Shown here one piece after another: positions 43,797 through 43,819 of a stretch of DNA of 43,819 bases (position 1 is the first letter of the stretch; the number at the start of each line of letters is the position of its first letter). The DNA is taken from assembly GCA_015486375.1 (NCBI GenBank), contig WFRR01000038.1, positions 1 through 43,819 of the forward strand, read 5' to 3'. Origin of the DNA: Thiotrichaceae bacterium (GTDB lineage: Bacteria > Pseudomonadota > Gammaproteobacteria > Thiotrichales > Thiotrichaceae). A model generated the notes under the pieces. The model was not told the DNA's origin. It saw nothing but the letters and a program-made list of their open reading frames with translations, and ran no database searches. The translations under genes were made by a program, and so were the position numbers.

Positions 43797-43819
43797 TTAA
43801 TGTGCAGCCCATTGTACTG
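43797..43819 (-). CDS. iscS: 3' end of cysteine desulfurase iscS
   Basis: The minus strand at the window edge reads VQWAAH followed by TAA, which matches the C-terminal end of IscS proteins. It lies 52 bases upstream of iscU, as expected in an isc operon. Only seven codons including the stop are present. Confidence 0.7.

Noticed and set aside
1-43819. tRNA or rRNA genes, insertion sequences, prophage or integrase genes
   Set aside because: I looked for the usual signatures while reading both strands and saw none; a tRNAscan or Rfam run could still find a small RNA.

Overview
The window is chromosomal DNA from a low-GC gammaproteobacterium. Evidence for this class is the sspA-sspB pair, the petABC bc1 operon, a complete iscU-iscA-hscB-hscA-fdx-iscX run and an E. 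coli-like mnmA. A PPi-dependent phosphofructokinase, a rhodanese/metallo-beta-lactamase protein, many Ser/Thr kinase genes and the AT-rich codon use would fit a sulfur-oxidising or methylotrophic lineage such as Thiotrichales. That placement is inference; there is no rRNA or tRNA gene here to anchor it.

Layout. (1) 50-3066, minus strand: sspA-sspB-folA-pyrC, tightly overlapped. (2) 3277-6046, minus: petA-petB-petC, closed by a strong terminator and preceded by a perfect FNR-type box placed as in a class II FNR promoter. (3) 6281-11870: a HupE/UreJ-2 membrane protein, a two-module AAA ATPase, a rhodanese plus degenerate MBL-fold exported protein, and a small outer-membrane beta-barrel. (4) 11901-24879: part of a type VI secretion locus. 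tagH-tssK-tssL-tssM-tagF run leftward and tssA-pppA-ppkA run rightward from a shared control region that holds a 9+9 bp inverted repeat. Sheath, tube, baseplate, ClpV, VgrG and TssJ genes are not in the window. (5) 24890-27863, minus: a translationally coupled three-gene set of Ser/Thr kinase, exported protein of unknown family, and c-type-heme (DUF3365-like) HAMP membrane protein with no output domain. (6) 28009-36714: plsY-mnmA, a YiaA-like membrane protein with two tandem RsiV/DUF3298 paralogues, an orphan batD, and hom-thrC with a terminator. (7) 36844-39504: an MFS transporter and the PPi-phosphofructokinase. (8) 39505-39971: mostly non-coding, with a terminator and a possible 47-residue gene. 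(9) 39972-43819, minus: the ISC iron-sulfur assembly operon, including the last codons of iscS at the right edge.

How the parts may work together. The T6SS locus carries the classical threonine-phosphorylation switch (PpkA kinase, PppA phosphatase, TagH FHA reader) but no TagQRST-type sensor. The neighbouring kinase/exported-protein/heme-HAMP operon, convergent with ppkA, has the parts expected of an envelope redox or ligand sensor that signals through Ser/Thr phosphorylation. It is the best candidate here for an undescribed system. The link to T6SS control is inferred from position and domain content only.
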